64,000 nucleotides of DNA from JALZCH01 sp036387135 (lineage in GTDB: Bacteria > Acidobacteriota > Blastocatellia > Pyrinomonadales > Pyrinomonadaceae), in contig DASVUH010000025.1 of NCBI GenBank assembly GCA_036387135.1, forward strand, positions 248,001-312,000, written 5' to 3'. The stretch's first letter is position 1, and each line of letters opens with the position of its first letter. Shown one piece after another: positions 52,280-60,918 of this stretch. A program made the translations under genes and the position numbers. A model generated the notes under the pieces. It made no database searches and was not told the origin of the DNA. It was given only the letters and a program-made list of their open reading frames with translations.

Positions 52280-53290
52280 GTGATTATCGAATCATCAGCA
52301 CCGACTCGTGTTGACCTTGCAGGAAGCACGATTGATATTCCGCCGCTTTTTTTGTTTCACGAAGGCGCGGCGACAGTTAATTTTGCCGTCGATCTACTGG
52401 CAAAATGCCGCATCGAAACGCGCGCGGACGACCTTATCATTCTCGAATCGCTCGACCGGAAATTAAAAGTCGAAAGCTCGCTCGAACAAATCGAAGAGCT
52501 GCGCGCGGAAGAAACTCTGCCGCTTTTAGCCAAGCTCGTCCATTTTTTCCGCCCCGAAACGGGTTTTAATTTAACGACCGAATCCGAAGCTCCGGCGGGC
52601 GCGGGTTTGGCAGGTTCTTCCGCGCTGAACATCGCCTGCATCGGCGCGCTCAACGCTTTGGTCGGAAATCGTTACGACGAATCGCGTTTTGTGACAATTG
52701 CCGCCAACGTCGAATGTCAGGTGATTAAAGTTCCGACCGGGTTTCAGGATTATTACCCGGCGCAGTTCGGCGGCGCGATGTGTCTGCATTTTCGCCCCGA
52801 CGGAATCACGCGCGAAGTTATCAATATTGACGTTGAAACGCTCGAACGCCGCATTGCGGTTTGCTACACGGGTGAGCCGCGCAATTCGGGGACGAATAAT
52901 TGGGAATTGACGAAACGCCATATTGACGGCGACCGCCGGCTTTTCGATTTGTTTGAAGGCGTCCGCGACACGGCGATTGCAATGCGCCAAGCGCTGATTG
53001 ATGAAGATTGGGATTTAGTGGGCGAGATTTTGGTCGCGGCGCAGCCCGAACGCAAAAAACTGTCGCCCAACATCACGACTCCGCAAATGGATTTGCTGAT
53101 CGAAACTGCAATGCGCGCCGGAGCAATCGCCGCCAAAGTGTGCGGCGCGGGCGGCGGCGGTTGCATCGCTTTCTATTGCGAGGAAGGAAAACGCGGCGCG
53201 GTCGAAGCGGCGCTCGAACGGGAAGAAGGCGCGAAAGTTTTAAATTGGAAGTTTGCCGCAGAAGGTTTAACCGTTACCAAAACTCAGTAG
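52280..53290 (+). CDS. GHMP-family small-molecule kinase, 336 aa
   Basis: The three GHMP motifs are present: the N-terminal PTRVDLAGSTID, the ATP-binding EAPAGAGLAGSSALNIACIG and the C-terminal CGAGGGGCIAFY. The general match is to heptose-, fucose- or galactose-kinase-like members with KVPTGFQDYYPAQFGGAM in the middle, a pattern of D-glycero-D-manno-heptose or related sugar kinases. The start is GTG at 52280. It precedes a strong hairpin shared with the convergent phosphate transporter. Confidence 0.85.
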   Translation: MIIESSAPTRVDLAGSTIDIPPLFLFHEGAATVNFAVDLLAKCRIETRADDLIILESLDRKLKVESSLEQIEELRAEETLPLLAKLVHFFRPETGFNLTTESEAPAGAGLAGSSALNIACIGALNALVGNRYDESRFVTIAANVECQVIKVPTGFQDYYPAQFGGAMCLHFRPDGITREVINIDVETLERRIAVCYTGEPRNSGTNNWELTKRHIDGDRRLFDLFEGVRDTAIAMRQALIDEDWDLVGEILVAAQPERKKLSPNITTPQMDLLIETAMRAGAIAAKVCGAGGGGCIAFYCEEGKRGAVEAALEREEGAKVLNWKFAAEGLTVTKTQ

Positions 53291-53375
53291 CACAAACGGA
53301 AGCCCGCGCGTCAGCAAGGGCGTAATTTCTAAACAAACATTTCCGCCCTTGCTGACGCGCGGGCTTCCGTTTGTG
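53291..53375. terminator. Perfect 32-bp inverted repeat, REP-like, between convergent genes
   Basis: Arms 53291-53322 and 53344-53375 are exact over 32 bp with a 21-base loop. They contain AGCCCGCGCGTCAGCAAGGG. It starts at the base after the GHMP kinase stop and lies 14 bp from the end of the phosphate transporter gene, so it would end transcription on both strands. This GC-rich sequence looks like a dispersed REP-type repeat rather than a plain terminator. Confidence 0.8.
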
Positions 53376-53388
53376 TACGCAGCCTGCT

Positions 53389-54462
53389 TTATTTTCCGAA
53401 TAATCGATCAATAATAAGTATAATTTCGTAGGAAAGCGCGGCAATTAATGCAGCCATCGGAATTGTTAAAATCCACGCCCAGACGATTCTGCCCGCCACA
53501 CCCCATTTGACCGCCGAAAAACGCTTGGCTGAACCGACGCCGACAATCGCGCCGGTAATCGTGTGCGTCGTCGAAACCGGAATCCCGGCGAAAGTGTTGA
53601 CGAAGAGCGTTATAGCCCCAGCGGTTTCGGCGCAAAATCCACCGACGGGCTGCAATTTAGCGAGCTTTGTTCCCATCGTTTTGACAATCCGCCAACCGCC
53701 CGACAAAGTTCCCAAACCGATTGCGGCGTGCGCCGCAAGAATGACCCAGATCGGAATTTCCGGCAGTTTACCGCCTTCGCCGTATTGCAAAATTCCGCCC
53801 GCGGCTAAAACCGCAGTGATAATTCCCATCGTTTTTTGCGCGTCGTTTCCGCCGTGACCGAGCGAAAAAGCGGCGGCTGAAAACAATTGCCCGATGCGGA
53901 ACCCCTTGTCAATTTTAGAAATATTTCCGCGTTGAAAAATCCAGTAAACCGCGACCATCAGCAAAAATCCGAGCGTTGCGCCGATGAGCGGCGAGAGAAT
54001 GATAAAAGACAGCGTTTTGATCCAACCGGCGGCAATCAAAACATTGCTGATGCCGGCGAAACCGTTGCTGCTGACATAAGCCGCGAGCGCGCCGCCGGCA
54101 TAGCCGCCGATTAAGGCGTGAGAGCTTGAGCTTGGAAGCCCGAAATACCAGGTGATTAAATTCCAGACGATTGCTCCGAGAAGAGCGGCGAGAAGCACAT
54201 AAAGCCTTGAGTTTTCGCCGATTGCGGTGATATTGACCATATCGCCGCCGATGGTTTTCGCTACCGCAGTACCGAAAACCAGAAATGCCGCGAAATTAAA
54301 AAAAGCCGCCCACGCAACCGCGACTCCGGGCGATAAAACGCGCGTCGCTACGACAGTTGCAATCGAATTGGCGGCATCGTGAAACCCGTTGACGTAATCG
54401 AAAACGAGCGCGATAAAAATAATAAAAACAACGAGAGCAAAAGCTATTGACTGTCCGTCCAT
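53389..54462 (-). CDS. pit: Low-affinity inorganic phosphate transporter, PiT family, 357 aa
   Basis: About eleven membrane segments and the two PiT signature blocks are visible: FDYVNGFHDAANSIATVVATR (N-terminal) and SLGHGGNDAQKTMG (C-terminal). PiT carriers take up phosphate or metal-phosphate by proton or sodium symport. The DUF47 gene upstream is the usual partner in many bacteria and archaea. The gene is the last of the phosphate cluster and ends at the REP-like hairpin. Confidence 0.95.
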   Translation of the reverse strand: MDGQSIAFALVVFIIFIALVFDYVNGFHDAANSIATVVATRVLSPGVAVAWAAFFNFAAFLVFGTAVAKTIGGDMVNITAIGENSRLYVLLAALLGAIVWNLITWYFGLPSSSSHALIGGYAGGALAAYVSSNGFAGISNVLIAAGWIKTLSFIILSPLIGATLGFLLMVAVYWIFQRGNISKIDKGFRIGQLFSAAAFSLGHGGNDAQKTMGIITAVLAAGGILQYGEGGKLPEIPIWVILAAHAAIGLGTLSGGWRIVKTMGTKLAKLQPVGGFCAETAGAITLFVNTFAGIPVSTTHTITGAIVGVGSAKRFSAVKWGVAGRIVWAWILTIPMAALIAALSYEIILIIDRLFGK

Positions 54463-54592
54463 AAAGTTCGGGTTGAGCTTTTCTATTTACCGGAAAATTT
54501 TGTTAATTGATTGCAAATTCCGCCCGGTTGACTTTAAACAGACTATTCCCGCAGAGAACCGATTTCGGAATTGGAATTCACAACCGAATAAA

Positions 54593-55213
54593 TTAAGTAT
54601 GTTTTAAAACAATGCTTTCAATAATATTGGCGACCGATTCGCAGCGGTCGGTCGCGTTTTCCAGAATTTCGTAAAATTCCTTTAATTTGATCACGCTGAC
54701 CGGATCGTCTACATGCGTAAAAAGCTCTTTAATCGCGCGAAAATAAACTTCGTCGGCTTCATTTTCGAGGCGATGAATCTCGACAAAATGCTTGCTCATT
54801 CCGTTCGAGGCTTTTAATGCCGAAACCGCCATATTAATTTCCGCTGCCAGACCGCGAATAATCTCGACGAACTGTCTGATCGGATCGTTAAATTCTCGAA
54901 TGTCATACATCACGATGGCTCGCGCTCCGGCGTCTATGTAATCGCAAATATCGTCGAGGGCGACCGACAGCGTGTAAATATCTTCGCGGTCAAACGGCGT
55001 GATAAAAGATTTGTTTAATTTATTAGTAATGTTATGAGCAATCAGGTCGCAAGCGTGTTCGACATCTTTAATACGTTTGGCGTAATCTCCAAAATCTTGG
55101 GAATTACTCTGCACCATCTCGCCCAGAATATCCGCCGCTTCCTGAATTCTTTCGGTCATTTGCGAGAAAAAAACAAAATAATCGTCCTCGCGCGGCAAGA
55201 AGCTAAAAGCCAT
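54593..55213 (-). CDS. DUF47/PhoU-like accessory protein for PiT, 206 aa
   Basis: The all-helical sequence (RIQEAADILGEMV, DVEHACDLIAHNITNKL, NKSFITPFDREDIYTL) matches the DUF47 family, a PhoU-fold protein commonly encoded next to PiT transporters. It is thought to gate or regulate PiT. The ATG has GGAGA at 8 nt. It lies 131 bp before pit and 121 bp after phoU, so both PhoU-fold proteins are in one cluster. Confidence 0.9.
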   Translation of the reverse strand: MAFSFLPREDDYFVFFSQMTERIQEAADILGEMVQSNSQDFGDYAKRIKDVEHACDLIAHNITNKLNKSFITPFDREDIYTLSVALDDICDYIDAGARAIVMYDIREFNDPIRQFVEIIRGLAAEINMAVSALKASNGMSKHFVEIHRLENEADEVYFRAIKELFTHVDDPVSVIKLKEFYEILENATDRCESVANIIESIVLKHT

Positions 55214-55334
55214 TTCAAAATGTCTCCGTTATCAGTCTTAAAATCGAAGCATTAAATATATCCAAACGTATTCGGCTTGTCTAATATCAAATTAGAGAGT
55301 AATGAATAAAGCCGGAACATTGGGAATTTGTTTT

Positions 55335-56006
55335 TTAAAGGAGACTGTCGGGGCTATGCTTGATGAATTCGGCTTCAATCATATAGACGGTCAATTCGCA
55401 AATATCTTTGACATAATCGCCGATTCTCTCGATGTGTTTTGCAACGAAAAGCAGATGCGTCGCCCGCGTAACGGTCGCGGGGTCTTTAACCATAAACTCA
55501 AGCAAGTCGTGAAAGATTTTGCGATAAATCTCATCAACTTCTTTATCCATCAAAATTACACGCCGCGCGCCGCCTGAATCTCCGCGCGTGAAAGCCTCGA
55601 TTGCCCGGCGGAGCATCTCGGCGGTTTTCGAAGCCATTCGCGGCAAATCAACGTATTGTTTTAATTGCGGCTCTTTGTTCAACTCAATGGCGGCGCTGGC
55701 GATATTACCGGCGTGGTCGGCGATGCGTTCGAGAACAGGCGTAATTTTCGCCAGAGCAATCACAAAACGCAAATCGCTGGCGGCGGGTTGCTGAAGAACG
55801 AAAATCTCGACACAAGCGCGATCAAGCTCAAGTTCAAGCCGGTCAATCACATCGTCGTGAGCTAAAACCGCTCTCGCCAAATCGCTGTCGCGCTCGACGA
55901 GCGATTGCATCGCCCGCTCGACGGCTTTTTCCACTTCACCGCTCATTTGCAAGATGCGCTCGCGCAGAGTTTCCAGCCGTTTATCAATTAATCTGTGTTG
56001 TTCCAT
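55335..56006 (-). CDS. phoU: Phosphate-signalling protein PhoU, 223 aa
   Basis: The helical repeats of PhoU are visible, with LARAVLAHDDVIDRLELELDR, AGNIASAAIEL and MDKEVDEIYRKIFHDLLEFM. PhoU links the Pst transporter to the PhoR kinase and holds the system off when phosphate is ample. ATG 56006 (MEQHRLIDKR) fits the family start; an open extension to 56093 runs through a repeat and is not used. It follows pstB, as usual. Confidence 0.93.
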   Translation of the reverse strand: MEQHRLIDKRLETLRERILQMSGEVEKAVERAMQSLVERDSDLARAVLAHDDVIDRLELELDRACVEIFVLQQPAASDLRFVIALAKITPVLERIADHAGNIASAAIELNKEPQLKQYVDLPRMASKTAEMLRRAIEAFTRGDSGGARRVILMDKEVDEIYRKIFHDLLEFMVKDPATVTRATHLLFVAKHIERIGDYVKDICELTVYMIEAEFIKHSPDSLL

Positions 56007-56020
56007 TTTTTTAATTTTAG

Positions 56021-56126
56021 ATTTTGGATTTTGGATTTTAGATTTTGTCTGCTTAGAAATCCGTTTTGTTTCGTACATTAATCGAATGCACAAATAAATT
56101 CTAATCTAAAATCCAAAATCCAAAAT
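56021..56126. repeat. Hairpin repeat with exact 24-bp arms (ATTTTGGATT type)
   Basis: Arms 56021-56044 and 56103-56126 are exact reverse complements 58 bases apart, built from ATTTTGGATT units. The element fills the pstB-phoU gap and touches the pstB stop codon. It resembles repeats seen between the oxidase genes. Confidence 0.8.
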
Positions 56127-56983
56127 TATCCGAATCTTCCCGTGATGTAATCTTCGGTCAATTTTTCGTCCGGTTTGGTAAAAATCTTTTTAGTCGGATT
56201 TGTCTCAATCAGTTTACCGAGCAGGAAAAACGTCGTTTTATCGGAAACGCGCGCCGCCTGCTGCATATTATGCGTGACGATGACGATGGTGTAATTTTTC
56301 TTTAATTCGACAATCAGCTCTTCAATCTTCTGAGTCGCAATCGGATCGAGAGCCGAAGCCGGTTCGTCCATCAAAACCACTTCAGGCTCGACCGCCAGCG
56401 CCCGCGCGATGCAGAGACGCTGCTGCTGCCCGCCGGAAAGCCCGAACGCAGACGTTTTCAAACGGTCTTTTACCTCGTCCCAGAGAGCCGCATTGCCGAG
56501 AGCCTTTTCGACTCGCTCATTCAAATCCGCATTGTTTCTCGCCATCCGGTTGATGCGAACGCCGTATGCCACGTTTTCAAAAATTGATTTCGGAAACGGA
56601 TTCGATTTTTGAAAAACCATCCCGACTTTGCGCCGCAGACCGACGACATCCGTCGCGGGCGCATAGATGTTTTTGCCGTCAATCAGGACTTCACCGTCAG
56701 CGCGCGTGCCGGGAATCGTGTCGTTCATCCGGTTTAGGGTTCGCAAAAATGTGGATTTGCCGCAGCCCGAAGGACCGATAAAAGCCATCACTTCGCGTTC
56801 GGGAATTTCGAGCGAAATGCTGTGCAGCGCCTGCGACTTGCCGTAAAAGAAATTTAAATTGCGGACGCTGATCTTGCTCGCTTCGGTTTGAACGGCGGTT
56901 TCCTGCCTGCGTTCACGAAAATAATCCGCGCTCGCGGCGACTGTTGTTTGAGTTTGTTGAGTTGTCGGAGTCATAAACAACAT
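56126..56983 (-). CDS. pstB: Phosphate ABC transporter ATP-binding protein PstB, 285 aa
   Basis: Walker A is GPSGCGKST (70-78), the signature is LSGGQQQRLCIARAL, Walker B is VVLMDEPASALD, and VTHNMQQAARVSD holds the switch His. The Asn-Arg-Met-Asn-Asp segment after the P-loop (LRTLNRMND) is specific for PstB. An N-terminal Thr/Gln-rich extension of about 35 residues is unusual and likely dispensable. It powers high-affinity phosphate import. Confidence 0.97.
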   Translation of the reverse strand: MLFMTPTTQQTQTTVAASADYFRERRQETAVQTEASKISVRNLNFFYGKSQALHSISLEIPEREVMAFIGPSGCGKSTFLRTLNRMNDTIPGTRADGEVLIDGKNIYAPATDVVGLRRKVGMVFQKSNPFPKSIFENVAYGVRINRMARNNADLNERVEKALGNAALWDEVKDRLKTSAFGLSGGQQQRLCIARALAVEPEVVLMDEPASALDPIATQKIEELIVELKKNYTIVIVTHNMQQAARVSDKTTFFLLGKLIETNPTKKIFTKPDEKLTEDYITGRFG

Positions 56984-57004
56984 AATTTTTAGAAATTTAA
57001 ATCG

Positions 57005-57907
57005 TTAAAATCGTTTGCGCGTCAAATACCGGACGGCGATGTTGATAACCAGAATCAGAAACATCAAAATCAACGTCGCCGCCCAAGCCATTTGCCATTC
57101 AACATCGAACGGTCCGGTCGCGTAATTGTAAATTTGAACGGTCAGCGAAGCCATCGGCTGATCGAGATAAAAATTATAAAAACGGCTGTTAAGGGCGGTG
57201 AACAAAAGCGGCGCGGTCTCGCCGGAAACGCGCGCAATCGCCAGCATCGCGCCCGTCGCAATTCCCGATTTTGCGGCGGGAAGCACGATGTCCCAGGTTA
57301 CGCGCCAACTCGGAGCGCCGAGCGCGAGCGCGCCTTCGCGCATCGAATTCGGAACGAGCCGGATCATCTCTTCAGTCGTCCGCGCGACAATCGGAATCAT
57401 AATAATCGCCAGCGCGAGGCTTCCCGCCAAACCCGATTGTCTGCCCATCGGCAAGACGAAAACGGTAAAAACAAAAATGCCGACGATAATCGAAGGAATT
57501 CCGGTCATCGTGTCGGCGACAAATCGAACGACGCGCCCAAACAATCCGTTGCCGAATTCGGCGAGATAAACTCCCGCAGCGACGCCGAACGGCAGACCGA
57601 TCAGACTCGCCACGCCCGTCATCAAAAGCGAGCCGACAATGGCGTTGCCGATTCCGCCGCCTTCGCCTACGGGTTTCGGCGTGTCAATCAAAAATTGAAG
57701 ATTGAGCGACGACGCGCCGCGAACCGCGATATAACCGAGAATCAGCAGCAAAATCGCAATCGTCAAAACGGCGCACGCGGCGGTTAATCCGGTCATTAAA
57801 CCGCTGATAAATCTTCGCCTTCGACGCGAATTCGACTCAAAAACCGAAGCCGACTGATTTTCTGCCAGTGCGTTTTCCATTCCTTTAAATACTTTATGCC
57901 TTCGCAT
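57005..57907 (-). CDS. pstA: Phosphate ABC transporter permease PstA, 300 aa
   Basis: Six membrane segments and the permease signature EGALALGAPSWRVTWDIVLPAA identify PstA; IPSIIVGIFVFTVFVL is another typical block. The ATG at 57907 overlaps pstC by 14 bp. ATG 57880 is an alternative but lacks a usable ribosome-site spacing. With PstC it forms the phosphate channel through the inner membrane. Confidence 0.95.
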   Translation of the reverse strand: MRRHKVFKGMENALAENQSASVFESNSRRRRRFISGLMTGLTAACAVLTIAILLLILGYIAVRGASSLNLQFLIDTPKPVGEGGGIGNAIVGSLLMTGVASLIGLPFGVAAGVYLAEFGNGLFGRVVRFVADTMTGIPSIIVGIFVFTVFVLPMGRQSGLAGSLALAIIMIPIVARTTEEMIRLVPNSMREGALALGAPSWRVTWDIVLPAAKSGIATGAMLAIARVSGETAPLLFTALNSRFYNFYLDQPMASLTVQIYNYATGPFDVEWQMAWAATLILMFLILVINIAVRYLTRKRF

Positions 57908-58811
57908 CGCCGGTGACGCCGGCGACCAGCAATTTCGCCAAAGCGTTGACGACGAAAGTCACCAGAAACAAGATCAAGCCGATTTCGATCAGCGCGCTGA
58001 AATAAAGCGGATCGCGCGCTTCGGCGAAATTCGCCGCCAGCACGGAAGCAATCGTATAGCCCGGCTCAAACAATTTGGCGGTAATTTGCGGAACGTTGCC
58101 GATCACCATCGTCACCGCCATCGTCTCGCCGAGCGCGCGCCCCAAACCCAAAACGATTGCTCCGGCGATGCCCGAAGCCGCGTTGGACAAAACAATTTGC
58201 GTCGTTTCCCATTTTGTCGCGCCGAGCGCAAGCGCGGCTTCGCGCTGAACCGTCGGCACGGCTTCCAAAACGTCGCGAATCACAGCCGTGATAATCGGCG
58301 TGATCATAATCGCCAGAATAATGCCGCCGGTGAGCATTCCGATTCCCGTTAATCGTCCTTGAAAAAGCGGTATAAAACCGAGGTAAGTCTGCAAAAACCA
58401 GCCCAAATGCTCGCGGACGAAAGGCGCGAGAACGAAAATCCCCCACAGCCCGTAAACTACCGACGGAATTGCCGCCAGCAATTCAACCAGAAACGCAATC
58501 GGACGCGCGATGCGCGGACTCGCCTGTTCGGTCATAAAAACGGCGACGCCGAGCGAAATCGGAACCGAGATGAGAACCGCAATTAATGACGAAACAACCG
58601 TGCCGTAAATAAACGGCAGCGCGCCGAATCTGCCAGCCGAAGGATTCCATTCGCTCGAAGTTAAAAACGAGAAACCGAATTCCCGAATCGTCGGCATCGA
58701 GTTGCTCGTCATCATCACGATGATCGCCCCGACAATCAGCAGAATAAGCGAGGCGGCGACGAGCAAAATCGCCCGAAAAATCGTGTCCCCGGTTGTGTTC
58801 GTTTGTTTCAC
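57894..58811 (-). CDS. pstC: Phosphate ABC transporter permease PstC, 305 aa
   Basis: Six membrane segments, MPTIREFGFSFLTSSEWNP and REAALALGATKWETTQIV identify PstC. It starts with GTG at 58811, 7 bp after pstS, without an obvious ribosome site, so coupling with pstS is likely. PstC pairs with PstA. Confidence 0.95.
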   Translation of the reverse strand: MKQTNTTGDTIFRAILLVAASLILLIVGAIIVMMTSNSMPTIREFGFSFLTSSEWNPSAGRFGALPFIYGTVVSSLIAVLISVPISLGVAVFMTEQASPRIARPIAFLVELLAAIPSVVYGLWGIFVLAPFVREHLGWFLQTYLGFIPLFQGRLTGIGMLTGGIILAIMITPIITAVIRDVLEAVPTVQREAALALGATKWETTQIVLSNAASGIAGAIVLGLGRALGETMAVTMVIGNVPQITAKLFEPGYTIASVLAANFAEARDPLYFSALIEIGLILFLVTFVVNALAKLLVAGVTGDAKA

Positions 58812-58818
58812 GGAAAAA

Positions 58819-59913
58819 TTATTGTCTTATAGCCTTGCCGCCGTTTGTCATCATTTTCAGACGATTTTCGACCTTTGCGACGACTTCCTGCGGAAGCGGC
58901 GCGTAATGCAAATCTTTGGCAAATTTTTGACCGTCGTGCGTTGCCCACCAGAGAAAGTCAGCCAGAAGTTTGCCTTTCGTCGCGTCTTTCTGGTCTTTGT
59001 AAGCCAAAATATAGGTGTAGCTGGAAATCGGATAAGCGTTTGCGCCAGCCGCATTCGTGATGTCAACGCGCATATCGTCGGGCAATTTCGAGGCTGATTC
59101 GGCAGCCGCGGCGGTCGCCGTGTCAACGTTTGCTTCGACGAAATTTCCCGCCGCGTTTTTAATCAAAGCCGTCGGGAGATTATTCGCTTTGGCAAAAGTC
59201 AATTCTACATAGCCGATTGTGTTCGGCGTCTGCTTGACCTGTCCCATCACGCCGTCGTTACGCTGCGCTCCGATTCCGACGCCCTGCGGCAGAGTCATAT
59301 TTTGCCCTTTAATCGCCCATTCCGGGCTGGCTTTGCCGAGATAATTGTTAAAAACAGCCGTCGTTCCGCTGCCGTCCGAACGATAAACAACCGTAATGTC
59401 CTTGTCAGGCAGATTTACGTTCGGATTGTCGGCTTTAATGCGCTCGTCGTTCCACTTTTTGATTTTGCCCAGAAAAATATCAACCACCGTTTGCGGCGAT
59501 AAACGCAGCGGAGCGTTTAAATTTTCGACGTTATAAGTCAGCGCGACCGCGCCGAGAACAGTCGGAACGTGCAAAATTTCTCCGCTTTGAGCAGCCTTCA
59601 TTTCATCGTCCGACATCGGCGCGTCCGAAGCGCCGAAATCGGCGGTCTGCTGCTGAACGGCTTTAATTCCGGCGCTGGAGCCGGTTGATTGGTAATCAAT
59701 CCTCGCATTCGGGTTGATTTTGCCAAATTCGCTAACCCATTTCTCGTAAATCGGTTTCGGAAAGCTCGCTCCCGAACCTACGAGCCGCACAGCGCCGCCC
59801 GATGATGATTCACTGTTCGAGTTGCCGACCGGCTGTCCGCTGCATCCGGCTAAAATCGTTCCGACTGTAAATAAACAAAATACGAAAATGACAGCTCTTA
59901 AATTTGTTTTCAC
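58819..59913 (-). CDS. pstS: Phosphate-binding lipoprotein PstS, 364 aa
   Basis: A lipobox (TILAGC) follows a signal peptide, so the protein is membrane-anchored in the periplasm. Phosphate-binding blocks are GSGASFPKPIYEKW, YQSTGSSAGIKAV and YRSDGSGTTAVFNNYL, with DFGASDAPMS. It starts with GTG at 59913, with GAGGA at 6 nt. It captures phosphate for PstCAB and heads the operon, divergent from phoB. Confidence 0.96.
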   Translation of the reverse strand: MKTNLRAVIFVFCLFTVGTILAGCSGQPVGNSNSESSSGGAVRLVGSGASFPKPIYEKWVSEFGKINPNARIDYQSTGSSAGIKAVQQQTADFGASDAPMSDDEMKAAQSGEILHVPTVLGAVALTYNVENLNAPLRLSPQTVVDIFLGKIKKWNDERIKADNPNVNLPDKDITVVYRSDGSGTTAVFNNYLGKASPEWAIKGQNMTLPQGVGIGAQRNDGVMGQVKQTPNTIGYVELTFAKANNLPTALIKNAAGNFVEANVDTATAAAAESASKLPDDMRVDITNAAGANAYPISSYTYILAYKDQKDATKGKLLADFLWWATHDGQKFAKDLHYAPLPQEVVAKVENRLKMMTNGGKAIRQ

Positions 59914-60007
59914 AATTCTTCCTCGTTAAATGATTTCTGAAAAATTAAACATTAAAGAGCAACAATGAAATGTTCGTTTTCGATAGTCAAAATCCTGAAA
60001 CGCGAAT

Positions 60008-60023
60008 TTAACCTTCCTGTAAC
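60008..60023. promoter_or_regulatory. Candidate Pho box near pstS (two half-sites, 11-bp spacing)
   Basis: TTAAC begins at 60008 and GTAAC at 60019, an 11-bp repeat distance as in known PhoB/PhoP binding sites. It lies about 95 bp upstream of the pstS GTG. Confidence 0.5.
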
Positions 60024-60112
60024 ATCGAAGAGTTTTTGAGCGAAACTTATTAACAAATGTGAATAGAGTGTGACAAAAGTTAACGGCAGATTTCGTTTTT
60101 GTGACTAAATGT

Positions 60113-60139
60113 TTAACGCGACGTTAACAAATTGTTAAC
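60113..60139. promoter_or_regulatory. Candidate Pho box near phoB (three TTAAC half-sites, 11-bp spacing)
   Basis: TTAAC occurs at 60113, 60124 and 60135, with exactly 11 bp between copies, and a TGACT at 60102 continues the rhythm. Direct TTAACA-type repeats at 11-bp steps are the known binding pattern of PhoB/PhoP-type regulators. The site is about 95 bp before the phoB start. Confidence 0.6.
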
Positions 60140-60231
60140 TGATTTGATTTCGGATTTCCGGGTGTTTTTGAGTTGTGGTTAAATTCACTTTGACAACGCC
60201 TTTTTTCAGTTTGGAAATTGAAAATTAATTT

Positions 60232-60918
60232 ATGCCCGAAAGAATTTTAATCATCGAAGACGATCCCGACATCGCCGAAAGCCTGCGTTACAATCTCGAA
60301 CGCGAAGGTTTGCAGGCGGTCGTTGCCGAAACCGGCGAAAAAGGATTGCGTCTGGCGCTCAACGCGCAAGCGCCGCCGACTTTGATTGTTTTGGATTTGA
60401 TGCTGCCGGGAATGAGCGGTACGGAATTGTGCAGGCGCTTGCGGCGCGAGCCGGAAACAAAGAAAACTCCGATTATTATTTTGACCGCAAAGGCATCGGA
60501 AGCCGATAAAATCGCCGGTCTCGAATTCGGCGCGGACGATTATATGACCAAGCCTTTTTCGGTCAAAGAGCTGCTCGCGCGGATTCGCGCCGTTTTGCGC
60601 CGGACAAAGGAAGACAAAGCTACGCGCTACGAAGACGGCAAGCTCTCGATTGATTATGAAGAAATGCGCGTTTCCTGCTGCGGCGGCGCGGTTAAATTAA
60701 CTCGCAAAGAATTTGCTTTGCTCGAAAATCTGGCGAAAAGCTCGAATCGCGTCGCCACGCGCCAGCAATTGCTCGACAATGTTTGGGGCTACAGCTATTA
60801 CGGCGATTCGCGGACTCTCGACGTTCACATCCGGCGGCTCAGACAAAAGCTCGGCGAGTGCGCCTCGTCAATCGAAACCGTCGTCGGAATCGGTTATCGT
60901 TTTATCGGAAACAAATGA
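60232..60918 (+). CDS. phoB: Phosphate response regulator PhoB (OmpR family), 228 aa
   Basis: The receiver domain has the acidic pair in IEDDPD, phospho-acceptor Asp 55 in VLDLMLPG, Thr 85 and Lys 107 in TKPFS. The C-terminal winged helix ends with SRTLDVHIRRLRQKLGE and GIGYRF, typical of OmpR/PhoB DNA-binding domains. It should bind the TTAAC repeats upstream and activate pst genes. The stop overlaps phoR as ATGA. No clear ribosome site precedes its ATG. Confidence 0.93.
   Translation: MPERILIIEDDPDIAESLRYNLEREGLQAVVAETGEKGLRLALNAQAPPTLIVLDLMLPGMSGTELCRRLRREPETKKTPIIILTAKASEADKIAGLEFGADDYMTKPFSVKELLARIRAVLRRTKEDKATRYEDGKLSIDYEEMRVSCCGGAVKLTRKEFALLENLAKSSNRVATRQQLLDNVWGYSYYGDSRTLDVHIRRLRQKLGECASSIETVVGIGYRFIGNK

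Larger units (their letters stand above)
59914..60231. promoter_or_regulatory. Divergent pstS-phoB promoter region
   Basis: This 318-bp gap holds no gene. It is AT-rich and contains two sets of 11-bp-spaced TTAAC-like half-sites, one about 95 bp from each start codon. A TTGACA at 60190-60195 is a good -35 for phoB, though the matching -10 is weak, and a TTGACT-type -35 faces pstS. Regulation of both operons by PhoB is expected. Confidence 0.7.
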
